This document shows positions 54,675 through 62,365 of a DNA stretch of 64,000 nucleotides, piece by piece. The stretch comes from Acinetobacter bereziniae LMG 1003 = CIP 70.12 (GTDB taxonomy: Bacteria; Pseudomonadota; Gammaproteobacteria; Pseudomonadales; Moraxellaceae), in contig NZ_KB849755.1 of the NCBI RefSeq assembly GCF_000368925.1, positions 790,975-854,974 on the forward strand, read 5' to 3'. The notes under the pieces are model-generated. The model did not search any database. It was given only the letters and a program-made list of their open reading frames with translations, and was not told the DNA's origin. Each line of letters opens with the position of its first letter. The stretch's first letter is position 1. A program made the translations under genes and the position numbers.

Positions 54675-55391
54675 CTAATTTTTATTTTGATAAATTGTTG
54701 AGTAGATTTGCTTTGCTTTAGTATGCAAAATTTCTAGACCTTCTAAAAAATCAGCATCTACATTTTCTGAACCACTTATTCCTTTATTGCTAATCACATC
54801 GATAATAAATAATGTTCCTGCTAATCTCCTAGTTTCGCCAGTAATATCACTTCTATTTTCAAGCTCTACATGTGAAGATATATCAGTAATGCTAATGAAA
54901 TCACCTTCTTTAATTTCGGTTTTCAAGGAGAGTTTTTCACTTTCATTTAAATCTTTATTACCAATCTTTAATGAAATATTTAGGTCCTTTAGGGCCAATT
55001 CCGTTGGAATTAGATTCGTATATTTCAACGAAAATCTTTGAATTTCATTAACTTTATCTTTTCTTTTTAAAATTTCAATAATTTGTAAAGGAATTTCTTT
55101 GAAGTCACACCATCCTTTATATTGAGAATCTAATGTGTTCATTAATACAATTAGTGCGCCATCAGAAATCCATAGAGAAAATAATGAATAGTTAACTCTA
55201 TATGATGGAACGTAATAAAACTCTTGTTGTTGAGCCTTTAACTCAGCAGGAAATTGCAAGCCATCAGCATGAATAATACTTAAATGATTGCCGAATACTT
55301 GGTTAATCGCTATCAATAATTCCGTAGCAAAATTATTTTTAGGTGCGAACCTAACTTCGAAAACCACTTCTATTAGTGGACTTGATGACAT
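54675..55391 (-). CDS. TIGR04255-family protein, cargo protein A
   Basis: 238 residues from ATG 55391 (AAAGG 9 nt upstream; an ATG seven codons earlier lacks a site). It starts SSSPLIEVVFEVRFAPKNNFA and has QRFSLKYTNLI in the middle, the hallmarks of the TIGR04255 family, whose biochemical role is unknown to me. Soluble. First gene of the unit. Members are often found in accessory DNA; a defence role is inference. Confidence 0.7.
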   Translation of the reverse strand: MSSSPLIEVVFEVRFAPKNNFATELLIAINQVFGNHLSIIHADGLQFPAELKAQQQEFYYVPSYRVNYSLFSLWISDGALIVLMNTLDSQYKGWCDFKEIPLQIIEILKRKDKVNEIQRFSLKYTNLIPTELALKDLNISLKIGNKDLNESEKLSLKTEIKEGDFISITDISSHVELENRSDITGETRRLAGTLFIIDVISNKGISGSENVDADFLEGLEILHTKAKQIYSTIYQNKN

Positions 55392-55628
55392 GAAATTACC
55401 TTTAAAATTCATTCTTAATACTATGCGAACTTAGTCAAAACCTAAAAAGTTCTCAGAGAAATAGTTATAGTAGCCTTTAGACTATATTAGGCAATATTAG
55501 ACATTTATAAAATCAGTGTCAACTTAGATAAATTAATAAAGTCAAAGGATAAAAAAATATAAAGCGTCAAATTCTGTCGAGAAGCGTCATCAATCTGTTG
55601 TTATTTGGCTTTTATAAGTGTAATGCAA

Positions 55629-55730
55629 CTAAGCCTGCACCACCTTCCCACACTTCCTACACTCTCTCACTGTGAAGAAATCTGAATATTCCCAAACGTG
55701 TCGGCAGAGGATTTGTTTTATTACCTTCAT
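55629..55730 (-). CDS. Zinc-ribbon-like phage microprotein, 33 aa
   Basis: MKVIKQILCRHVWEYSDFF then TVRECRKCGKVVQA: the C-x-H ... C-x2-C pattern suggests one bound zinc. GGTGA precedes the ATG. Very small C-x-H/C-x2-C proteins are common in early phage regions; function unknown. Confidence 0.55.
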   Translation of the reverse strand: MKVIKQILCRHVWEYSDFFTVRECRKCGKVVQA

Positions 55731-55818
55731 TTTGTCACCCAAAATATCAAAACATTTCCATTCAAAATCATATCCTTATGAAACATTTTTAAATAAAAAT
55801 GTCAAAGGTTTTGGCAAC

Positions 55819-55846
55819 AAAAAAGCCCACATTTCTGTGAGCCTCT
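55819..55846 (-). terminator. Hairpin upstream of the microprotein gene
   Basis: Stem agcccaca/tgtgagcct-type with one mismatch and a T run on the minus strand. It may end the transcript of the control operon. Confidence 0.5.
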
Positions 55847-56139
55847 TCTGACTTAACTGATTCACTTTGCATTTTGTCTATGCGCTAATACCCACTGAAT
55901 CTAGGGGGTTGGGGTTGTCCTTTCATTGTTCCCGTCACCATCTCGTAAATTGCTAAGGCACTTGGACATTCGAGAATATCTTGTTAGTCGTGTCGTCTAC
56001 TTACAACTTGCACGACTATAACAGAAATATGCCATATGCTTTGATCAAGGTCAAGAATCATTTGGATGCCAAAATCAAACCGTATTACAAGTTTAACCAA
56101 TGAATACAAAGAGCATCTCTTGGATACTTGCCCAGTTAA

Positions 56140-57060
56140 TCACAATACCCCTTTAATTCTCTGACTAATACTCTCTATAAAACCATTCAATTTTTTCAGT
56201 TCATCACTCTTATTAAACAGTACAGATAATTTCGAAAGATTCTCTTTTGTAAGAAGTCTGTTCCCATAAGTACAAAACTCTTTCAACTCACGCAAATTAT
56301 GGTCGTATAGCCGTAAATCCTTAACAAGGTTTTTAAATACATCATTAGGCATACCCGCAGGATCTCTTATCTCCCGATGTATCTTTTCAAAATATGCTTT
56401 TAACTTTTCAGCTTTATGCCAATTTGCTACGATATCAAAATGCTCAATCACGGCGACAGTAACAATTTTGGTATCACTTACATAACTCTTATTCATACCT
56501 TCATTAAAAATTTCTTCGATCTCTCGCTCTTCCTCAGTCTTAAATCTTTCTTCAGTTATCACACCATTTGAAGAAACTCTACTTCGAATTACTTGAAGCA
56601 TCCAATAATCAAATGCTTCACCATTGAACCCCTTTACGGCTTTTTGAATATCAATAAAAGTTAATGGTCCTGATTGAAGCAATACGTTTTCAAAAGTCTG
56701 TTTAAGTTCAGGCAACTTTGTAAATGTATCTTTAATAAATTGATGTTGTTCTGCACGTTCTCTTTGGCTTTTGAACTCACGTTCTTTATTTGTGAAATCC
56801 ACACCAAAATTATTCTTACCGCATTTATTCCCAATAATGATTTCCTTGCCATTCGATAAGGTCACAACGTACCCCATTAAATGTTTAGTGCCACATTGAG
56901 CAATTCCACATTTCACACGTTCTTTTAACTGGTAATGTGCAACAAGCTCTTTGAGCTTAATTCCATCTTCCTGTTTAGAAATGACCGCAGACTCTATAAA
57001 ATTTGGACGAGTTAAAATTTCGTTAAAATCATGAATCTGTTTAAATTGTTGTTCTGACAT
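56140..57060 (-). CDS. Unknown phage protein with N-terminal zinc-binding-like motif, 306 aa
   Basis: CGIAQCGTKH...GYVVTLSNGKEIIIGNKCGKNNFG (~52-88) has Cys and His spaced like a treble-clef or zinc-ribbon. The rest is helical and charged, with likely coiled-coil stretches (FKSQRERAEQHQFIKDTF). GGGGGA precedes the ATG. Not recognised. It lies in the early region where replication or recombination proteins are expected. Confidence 0.68.
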   Translation of the reverse strand: MSEQQFKQIHDFNEILTRPNFIESAVISKQEDGIKLKELVAHYQLKERVKCGIAQCGTKHLMGYVVTLSNGKEIIIGNKCGKNNFGVDFTNKEREFKSQRERAEQHQFIKDTFTKLPELKQTFENVLLQSGPLTFIDIQKAVKGFNGEAFDYWMLQVIRSRVSSNGVITEERFKTEEEREIEEIFNEGMNKSYVSDTKIVTVAVIEHFDIVANWHKAEKLKAYFEKIHREIRDPAGMPNDVFKNLVKDLRLYDHNLRELKEFCTYGNRLLTKENLSKLSVLFNKSDELKKLNGFIESISQRIKGVL

Positions 57061-57139
57061 TTTTCCCCCTTGTAATTTTAGTGGGTATATTCAAATTAAT
57101 TGTAAGGATTAGCCCTGCTCAAGCAAGGCTGAGTCCTGA

Positions 57140-57388
57140 TTACTTTGGAAAATATTTATTCTGATATTCCTCTCGATCTACATCAAACAGGTTTGCCCAG
57201 CTTTCAGCATGACAACGAGCAACATGAGCCAGCTTCTTAATATCTCCATGTTTATCTGCTTTTTCTTCAATAACTTTGCACATGACATTGAGCTGTTCAG
57301 CAACATCACTGGCATAAGAAATTAGCTCAATCATGTGCTTCAGATCAGCTTCAATCACAGCTACAGGTTCTTTGATGGTTATATTCAT
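57140..57388 (-). CDS. Small phage protein, 82 aa
   Basis: Helical, with HMIELISYASDVAEQLNVMCKVIEEKADKHGD and a Cys/His-containing C-terminal half. Overlaps the gene before by 4 nt (ATGA-type coupling). Unknown; small early phage protein. Confidence 0.65.
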   Translation of the reverse strand: MNITIKEPVAVIEADLKHMIELISYASDVAEQLNVMCKVIEEKADKHGDIKKLAHVARCHAESWANLFDVDREEYQNKYFPK

Positions 57389-57705
57389 TCCCCTGCTCCC
57401 TGTTGTTTTTCTAAGTAAGCATTTCCAACCATACCTAATCGTACTTTAGCTTGTTCTGCCAGCTGTAACATATCTTTTAGATATTCAATACAATTAGCTG
57501 AGCAATCGAGTAACTGTAAAAATGCTTCCGCACCTTCTTCACTATGGATTGTAGGTTCTAATAACTCATCGAATGACTTGGTTAATGATGCCAATGTCAA
57601 CCGGCGCATCATGCCGACTTCATCAGTTTCATATTGCTGGATCTGTTCAAAGCTCAGTAAAGCAGCAAAGTTGATATTGCGATGTATTTGAGTCATACTG
57701 TTCAT
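57385..57705 (-). CDS. Small phage protein, 106 aa
   Basis: Helical protein: NINFAALLSFEQIQQYETDEVGMMRRLTL. Ends QQGAGE overlapping the next start by 4 nt. A second ATG four codons in is also possible. Unknown early phage protein. Confidence 0.65.
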   Translation of the reverse strand: MNSMTQIHRNINFAALLSFEQIQQYETDEVGMMRRLTLASLTKSFDELLEPTIHSEEGAEAFLQLLDCSANCIEYLKDMLQLAEQAKVRLGMVGNAYLEKQQGAGE

Positions 57706-57783
57706 CGTTAATATTCCTTAATGTTAGCAATCCAAAAGCCCTTGATTCCGCCAAGTTTCGTGAGGGCTTTTTTATTGTTTGAA

Positions 57784-58509
57784 TTAATCATTTTTATTAC
57801 CTAATAATTTAGAAAGTCGAGTTAGTCCTTTTGGTGTAACTCTTACTTGCTCTGTGATTTTGCTTGAACCATCTGGCATTTGGATATCTCGTACTTTATG
57901 TTCTAAATAACCGGCTTTAATCTTTTCCTGATAACCAACCCAGTGTTTACTACCTGTCCGTTTATAGATCCAGTCATTCAGATTTAGCCACTTGTTAAAT
58001 TTGTGTGGTTCTTGCTGTAAAGTCTTAGCTGCATCCGTTAAGCACAAACTTCCATCTGCTGTTGCAATTCGGTCAAAGGCATCAATAGTTGGTTGCATAA
58101 CTTCAACTTTCTGTTCAAGTTCAACCATTTTCTCTGAGTACCCGAGTAGTAAGCCACGTAAAATATTTGGGTCCGACAGTGCCTGCATCGGATCAACAGG
58201 TTTTACCACTTGTGCTTCAAGTTCTTGCCAACGGTCTACCAAACGAGCCGTAAACTCTGGGCAAAGTTGAGCAACTACGATGATGCTGTCACGTTTGCCT
58301 TGTTCTCCACTGAATTTATATACTTGAGTTGTGCGAATACGCCCCATAGCATCTTTAGATTGTTCATCCTCAATTTGAGGTTGGACAATAACATCTGTAT
58401 TTAAAAGACTTTCGATAGTGCGTTTAACATTGTCGTGGCGTTTCTCAACAAGTTCAGCAATTTCTAAACTATTCATAGATTGTGTTTGCAAAGGTACAAT
58501 TGCATTCAT
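57784..58509 (-). CDS. Rha-KilAC antirepressor
   Basis: 241 residues. N-terminal Rha domain (MNSLEIAELVEKRHDNVKRTIESL, then KDAMGRIRTTQVYKFSGEQGKRDSI) and a C-terminal KilAC/ANT domain (LCLTDAAKTLQQEPHKFNKWL ... RVTPKGLTRLSKLL). Such proteins inactivate the repressor or block host genes at induction. It overlaps the RHH gene by 4 nt. Confidence 0.86.
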   Translation of the reverse strand: MNAIVPLQTQSMNSLEIAELVEKRHDNVKRTIESLLNTDVIVQPQIEDEQSKDAMGRIRTTQVYKFSGEQGKRDSIIVVAQLCPEFTARLVDRWQELEAQVVKPVDPMQALSDPNILRGLLLGYSEKMVELEQKVEVMQPTIDAFDRIATADGSLCLTDAAKTLQQEPHKFNKWLNLNDWIYKRTGSKHWVGYQEKIKAGYLEHKVRDIQMPDGSSKITEQVRVTPKGLTRLSKLLGNKND

Positions 58510-58661
58510 GTTTTATCTCCTTCTTGAGCAATTAATAACTTAACAGCCTTATTAATTAAATAATTCATTGAACGTTCATCACGCTCACCTTTCGCCTTGA
58601 GTTGCTTATGTGAATCAACTTCCAAGCGGACTTTTACATATACAGATTCTTTAGATTTCAT
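58506..58661 (-). CDS. Arc-like ribbon-helix-helix protein, 51 aa
   Basis: From ATG 58661 (GGAA about 8 nt upstream): strand ESVYVKVRLEVD, helix SHKQLKAKGERD, turn ERSMNY and helix LINKAVKLLIA. Arc-type repressor. Longer starts (58694, 58673) lie inside the next gene. It overlaps that gene by 11 nt. Confidence 0.65.
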   Translation of the reverse strand: MKSKESVYVKVRLEVDSHKQLKAKGERDERSMNYLINKAVKLLIAQEGDKT

Positions 58662-58842
58662 TTTGATTTCCATTCTTGATAGGTTCACTGACACCTTTTG
58701 GTTGGTTTTTAGGATATAATCCTTGCTGTATTAATGCGTTTATAAGTAAATGTTTGAACTGTCCACGAGTAGTACGGTTCTCGCGTTTTGCTGCTTGTTT
58801 GACGATATCTGCAATTTCGTCATCAATTGAAAAAGTATACAT
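58651..58842 (-). CDS. Ribbon-helix-helix-like protein, 63 aa
   Basis: YTFSIDDEIADIVKQAAKRENRTTRGQFKHLLINALIQQG: strand, helix, helix of RHH type, followed by a polar tail. First gene of the leftward early operon. It starts 84 nt from the divergent repressor, so both read from one switch region. Likely Cro-like or Arc-like. Confidence 0.65.
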   Translation of the reverse strand: MYTFSIDDEIADIVKQAAKRENRTTRGQFKHLLINALIQQGLYPKNQPKGVSEPIKNGNQNEI

Positions 58843-58925
58843 TTATTATCATTACCTCTCGTATTTGATAATTTATGATAGGTTAAGATAGGTTTTATAA
58901 CTTGTCAATAAGTGAGACTAACTTT
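58843..58925. promoter_or_regulatory. Divergent switch region of the prophage
   Basis: Holds the leftward early promoter and the repressor promoter. The leftward -35 ttgaca is exact (58903-58908, minus strand); a possible -10 (taacct) is 17 nt on. A tataac box (58896-58901) may serve the rightward gene. Repeats gataggtt at 58877 and 58887 and the dyad ttatca...tgataa (58847-58872) are candidate operators. Confidence 0.5.
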
Positions 58926-59378
58926 ATGGAAAATTCTTTTAGCGAACGCTTAAAACATTTGCGTGCAAAAATGAATTTATCTCAACAACAATTAGCTGAT
59001 CATGTTGGACTAAGCCGAAAACAAATATCTGATTATGAAGTGAAAAATAGTATTCCTCGTTCTGTTACTATTCACAAATTAGCGGAATTCTTAGGTACTA
59101 CACCTGAGTTTCTACTTAAAGGCGAAAATTCAGGAACAAATGAATATTTAGTCGTTCCTATGGCAGGTGAGATATATGAAAAATTAAAACGAATTGCTCT
59201 TTTGAAAAATCGAAGTATTGAAGATGAAGCACAAGACTTATTAAAAGAAGCCTTAGTTAAAGAAGCTAGAGAAATAATTAATACTGATAAAGATGATTTG
59301 TCATCAGATATATTGGAACGAATTACTCGTCTTGAAAATTGGATTAATGATATTGATAAAAACAATCCCAAAAAGTAA
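58926..59378 (+). CDS. Prophage repressor: XRE HTH fused to RHH-like domain, 150 aa
   Basis: N-terminal HTH (SERLKHLRAKMNLSQQQLADHVGLSRKQISDYEV), then from ~80 a second DNA-binding-like unit with strand EYLVVPMAGE and helices IYEKLKRIALLKNRS, EDEAQDLLKEALVKEARE, which is the RHH/Arc pattern. A short helical tail follows. There is no S24 peptidase, so induction would not be by RecA cleavage; the Rha-KilAC antirepressor may do it. Start ATG 58926; an earlier TTG lies in the promoter. Confidence 0.78.
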   Translation: MENSFSERLKHLRAKMNLSQQQLADHVGLSRKQISDYEVKNSIPRSVTIHKLAEFLGTTPEFLLKGENSGTNEYLVVPMAGEIYEKLKRIALLKNRSIEDEAQDLLKEALVKEAREIINTDKDDLSSDILERITRLENWINDIDKNNPKK

Positions 59379-59416
59379 GTCACTGCTGACTTATTTGTTA
59401 AAACTATAGTCTCCAT

Positions 59417-59450
59417 AAAAAACCCATCTTGCTGTTAGGATGGGTTTATT
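59417..59450 (+). terminator. Terminator after the prophage repressor
   Basis: Stem aacccatc/gatgggtt (59421-59428, 59439-59446) with T-rich tail, 39 nt beyond the repressor stop. Confidence 0.75.
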
Positions 59451-59467
59451 ACATCAAAAATACTAAG

Positions 59468-59555
59468 GTGTCATACAAGTGTCATATATAAATTAATTTG
59501 TGACACATAAAAGGCTTCTTGAACTATCTCATGTGTCACATATGTGTGACATATA
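59468..59555. repeat. Cluster of five TGTCA/TGACA repeats
   Basis: gtgtcata at 59468 and 59479, tgtgacac at 59499, tgtgtcaca at 59532 and tgtgtgacata at 59543; the last two form an imperfect dyad. They fill the gap between the convergent repressor and 585-aa genes. This is the arrangement of a multi-site protein-binding region (operator, iteron, or att arm sites), not of a terminator. Confidence 0.6.
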
Positions 59556-59560
59556 ATTAA

Positions 59561-61318
59561 TTACTTGTTTTTTTTGGGATTAATTTTATTTGTAATAGCA
59601 ATTATTCTTTTAGCAAGATTGGTCAAATCTAATGTTTTAACAGATCGTACTTCGTAGCCCCTTTCAGATAAAAGTTGCTCTACTGATTTACTGTGCGATT
59701 CGACGTATTTACCATTTACATAGATTTCTTCCCACAATTCAAAAGCAAGTTTCAATTCTGGCGCATGATTGGGATGATCTGGCTGAAGAACAGGGTGTTT
59801 GTTTATATGTTCGGCAAATGTACTGGGTTTTTCTTGAGGGACAACATCTCTAACTTCTTTCAATTTAGGATGCATGTCATACCATTCATCACTAAATATT
59901 TTAGGTTGGGACTCTCTATAATTTCGTAAAGTATCATTTACCTCTTTTATATTTAAATCGCCATAATTAGCCGAACCAAAGACCTTATTGCCAGAGCAGA
60001 TATTAACTTTTAAATCATTTAAAGCTTTAAAATTATAAAGGCTATTTATTTCAATATTAATATGCCCTAATTCACACATCAAATCATCATCGTATCCATT
60101 TTCAAATCTTGTGCTATTAAACTTTTTATCACTTAAAATATTTAAAATGTGATGTACAGCCTTTGTAGAGCTATATGCATCTAAAGCGATGCAATTTATT
60201 TTATTAATATTAACATATACTATAGTTTGACTTTCAAATTCATTCAAAAGTAGAAATGTAGATAACTCATAAATTAACATATCAAATGTATGGCAAAAAT
60301 CCTCAATAAGATATACAAGTGAACAAAACTTATCATTATTACTTTTCAATAAATCAGATACATATAAATTTTTATTATTTGTTTTTTCTAATACATTTGG
60401 TTGCTTTTGTAATTGCTTTATTTCATATTTCAATTTTTCATTTTCTTTTAATAGATGATCTTGTTGCTGATTAGGTAGCTTGAACAATATAGTAGATTCA
60501 AAATATTGAATATCTCTATCTTGGGATAAAAAAAGATCTGATAATATTTTAGTATCAAAAATTGTGATATGAAGTAGTTCATAATCACTTGCAGAAAAAT
60601 CATTACTTACACTTATTTTTTTCAGTATAGAGTGAACAGATGGATTGTCCTTATCGATGTTCATGGGATTATGTAATGATTCTATAATCCTTAAAATATT
60701 TTCTTCTTGTTCTTTTCTTAAAAATCCATCTTTAACATAAATATAAGAAAATATAAAATCCCCAATAATTTTTGTACTTTTCAAATAGTGATTTGATATT
60801 AATAAGATTAAATCAAAAAGTGATATCTGTTTTGCTCTTTTAATTTCTGGAAGAATGTTGTTATTCCAATAAGATAAGTACATTTCTGTAGGTTTGGAAT
60901 CTATAACATTGGACCTTCCACCTATACTTGATACTTCTACTATTTGAGTCGGAGTAAGTATATCTTTAAGTTCTTGGAATTGAGTTAGATCAGATCTTTT
61001 CCAATAATATTTTTCTCCTTTTAACTTGACATCATCAAGAATTCCCTCTTTATCTTTATTCAGATCATTTATTTCATAAATTAATTCTTCAATTATATCT
61101 TGCATAACAGCATACATTCCATGTAATAGATATACCTCATTTATTTGATAGAATGCATTTAAATGATAAAGCTTTAACGTACCTGTATGAGCATTTATAT
61201 GGCCTAGGTATGCCCCTATTTCTGCATAACTATTTGTATGACTTAACAATTGAATCAGCTTCCACACCCCAATATATGTATCGTTAATATGTTTAGCTTT
61301 CTCATCCAACAATCCCAT
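59561..61318 (-). CDS. Unknown 585-aa accessory protein
   Basis: Not recognised. The N-terminal half is helical (GLLDEKAKHINDTYIGVWKL); a coiled coil at ~290-310 (HLLKENEKLKYEIKQLQKQP) separates it from a mixed middle part. The C terminus (residues ~490-585) has FAEHINKHPVLQPDHPNHAPELKLAFELW with several His and Pro, then ERGYEVRSVKT and LAKRIIAITNK. It lacks membrane helices. It lies just outside the repressor, a common place for exclusion or defence cargo. Confidence 0.65.
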   Translation of the reverse strand: MGLLDEKAKHINDTYIGVWKLIQLLSHTNSYAEIGAYLGHINAHTGTLKLYHLNAFYQINEVYLLHGMYAVMQDIIEELIYEINDLNKDKEGILDDVKLKGEKYYWKRSDLTQFQELKDILTPTQIVEVSSIGGRSNVIDSKPTEMYLSYWNNNILPEIKRAKQISLFDLILLISNHYLKSTKIIGDFIFSYIYVKDGFLRKEQEENILRIIESLHNPMNIDKDNPSVHSILKKISVSNDFSASDYELLHITIFDTKILSDLFLSQDRDIQYFESTILFKLPNQQQDHLLKENEKLKYEIKQLQKQPNVLEKTNNKNLYVSDLLKSNNDKFCSLVYLIEDFCHTFDMLIYELSTFLLLNEFESQTIVYVNINKINCIALDAYSSTKAVHHILNILSDKKFNSTRFENGYDDDLMCELGHINIEINSLYNFKALNDLKVNICSGNKVFGSANYGDLNIKEVNDTLRNYRESQPKIFSDEWYDMHPKLKEVRDVVPQEKPSTFAEHINKHPVLQPDHPNHAPELKLAFELWEEIYVNGKYVESHSKSVEQLLSERGYEVRSVKTLDLTNLAKRIIAITNKINPKKNK

Positions 61319-61369
61319 ACATCTTATTCCAATTCATTGAAATCTAAACCCTAAATATACCCCAACTCA

Positions 61370-61385
61370 CCCCACTTGTGGGGTA
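61370..61385. promoter_or_regulatory. Palindrome in the divergent promoter region
   Basis: accccacttgtggggt: 6-bp G+C arms with a 4-nt centre, in the AT-rich gap between two divergent genes (61318 and 61517). A likely operator. Confidence 0.45.
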
Positions 61386-61516
61386 GAATTTTAAGGTAAG
61401 GTGATGTATTGTTTGAGGGTGGTTTTTTTGAAAAAGAATTAGACAACCTCTTAGTTAAAATTTAAAAATTCAATACTTTAGACCCTAAAATTTAAGAGTA
61501 ATTATTGGAATTTATT

Positions 61517-62023
61517 ATGATTCTGGATCGCAAACTTCAACTTGAATTACTTACTAAACTTAGTACAACATACCCAAAGCATTATGAATTAGATAAAGAT
61601 TACTTATTTAAATCAGAAAAATACGAAAAAGTGATCATAAATTTATATTATCTTATGCAACATGGACTAGTTGAAAATAAAAGTTTAATGAAAACAACTG
61701 GGTTTGGTGGAAATTTTGGTCTGCAGTTTGAGCTACCAACCATTACACATAAAGGTATGGATTTTCTTGCTGATGATGGCGGTCTTTCAGCAATCTTAAA
61801 TGTGGTGACTGTAAAATTTGAAGCTACTACTTTAAAAGCAATTTTAGCAAATCATATCCATCATTCCGATTTACCAGAAGAGAAGAAGAAAACAATGCTA
61901 GATACTCTCGATGAACTACCAGCAGAAAGTATTAAACACTTAACAACTAAGCTACTTGATGCCGGACTAGAAAACATACCGAGTGCAATTTTAATAATTT
62001 CTTCGTATTTAGGTTTATTTTAA
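61517..62023 (+). CDS. Unknown helical protein, 168 aa
   Basis: From ATG 61517 (TTGGAA 7 nt upstream; the TTG at 61505 is unlikely). The N-terminal 70 residues (LLTKLSTTYPKHYELDKDY, LMQHGLVENKSLM) look like a winged helix. ITHKGMDFLADDGGLSAILNVVTVKFE and the IKHLTTKLLDAGLENIP end occur together in hypothetical proteins of prophages and islands. Soluble. Confidence 0.65.
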   Translation: MILDRKLQLELLTKLSTTYPKHYELDKDYLFKSEKYEKVIINLYYLMQHGLVENKSLMKTTGFGGNFGLQFELPTITHKGMDFLADDGGLSAILNVVTVKFEATTLKAILANHIHHSDLPEEKKKTMLDTLDELPAESIKHLTTKLLDAGLENIPSAILIISSYLGLF

Positions 62024-62025
62024 AA

Positions 62026-62244
62026 TTAAAAAGATGAACGTTCCGAGTTGCTCCAAACTTCGATGAAACCGGATTTAGGATCTTTAGGAATTAGGGTATC
62101 TTCATTAAATATAAACTGCTTTTGTTCATTTTCAACAAACCAAACGCATTCAACGTTCCCGCGCTCTTCAATCAATCTATTTATTGTCATTGCAGGACTA
62201 CCTGATTTTAAATAGACAACATCTCCAATATTAAATTTACCCAT
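62026..62244 (-). CDS. YodC-like DUF2158 protein, 72 aa
   Basis: FNIGDVVYLKSGSPAMTI then ECVWFVENEQKQFIFNEDTLIP fits DUF2158 (YodC), a small SH3-like beta barrel. GAGAT precedes the ATG. Function of the family is unknown; it is common in phages and islands. The gene ends 3 nt from the convergent gene at 62023. Confidence 0.82.
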   Translation of the reverse strand: MGKFNIGDVVYLKSGSPAMTINRLIEERGNVECVWFVENEQKQFIFNEDTLIPKDPKSGFIEVWSNSERSSF

Positions 62245-62365
62245 ATAATTATCTCTTGAAATTTTGACTTTTAGAAGATACCACTATACCCAACCATAAT
62301 ACAATGTGAAGTGATATAATTTAATTAAAATCCTATCTGAATTAGATCCACATCATAAACATAAG

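Larger units (their letters stand above)
55392..56139. other. Gap between cargo and control regions
   Basis: 748 nt. Contains the small gene 55629-55730 and a hairpin (55819-55846). A 32-codon frame without a start (ending QPQPPRFSGY at about 55888) may be decayed coding sequence. No replication genes here, although this is where such genes lie in related phages. Confidence 0.5.

Noticed and set aside
57729..57773. Hairpin between 57705 and 57784
   Set aside because: Its T run is on the plus strand, but both flanking genes are on the minus strand; not listed as a terminator.
61319..61340. 12-bp match (cttattccaatt) to the region upstream of the integrase
   Set aside because: It is in the opposite orientation to the left copy, so it cannot be a direct att repeat; it also overlaps a likely ribosome site.
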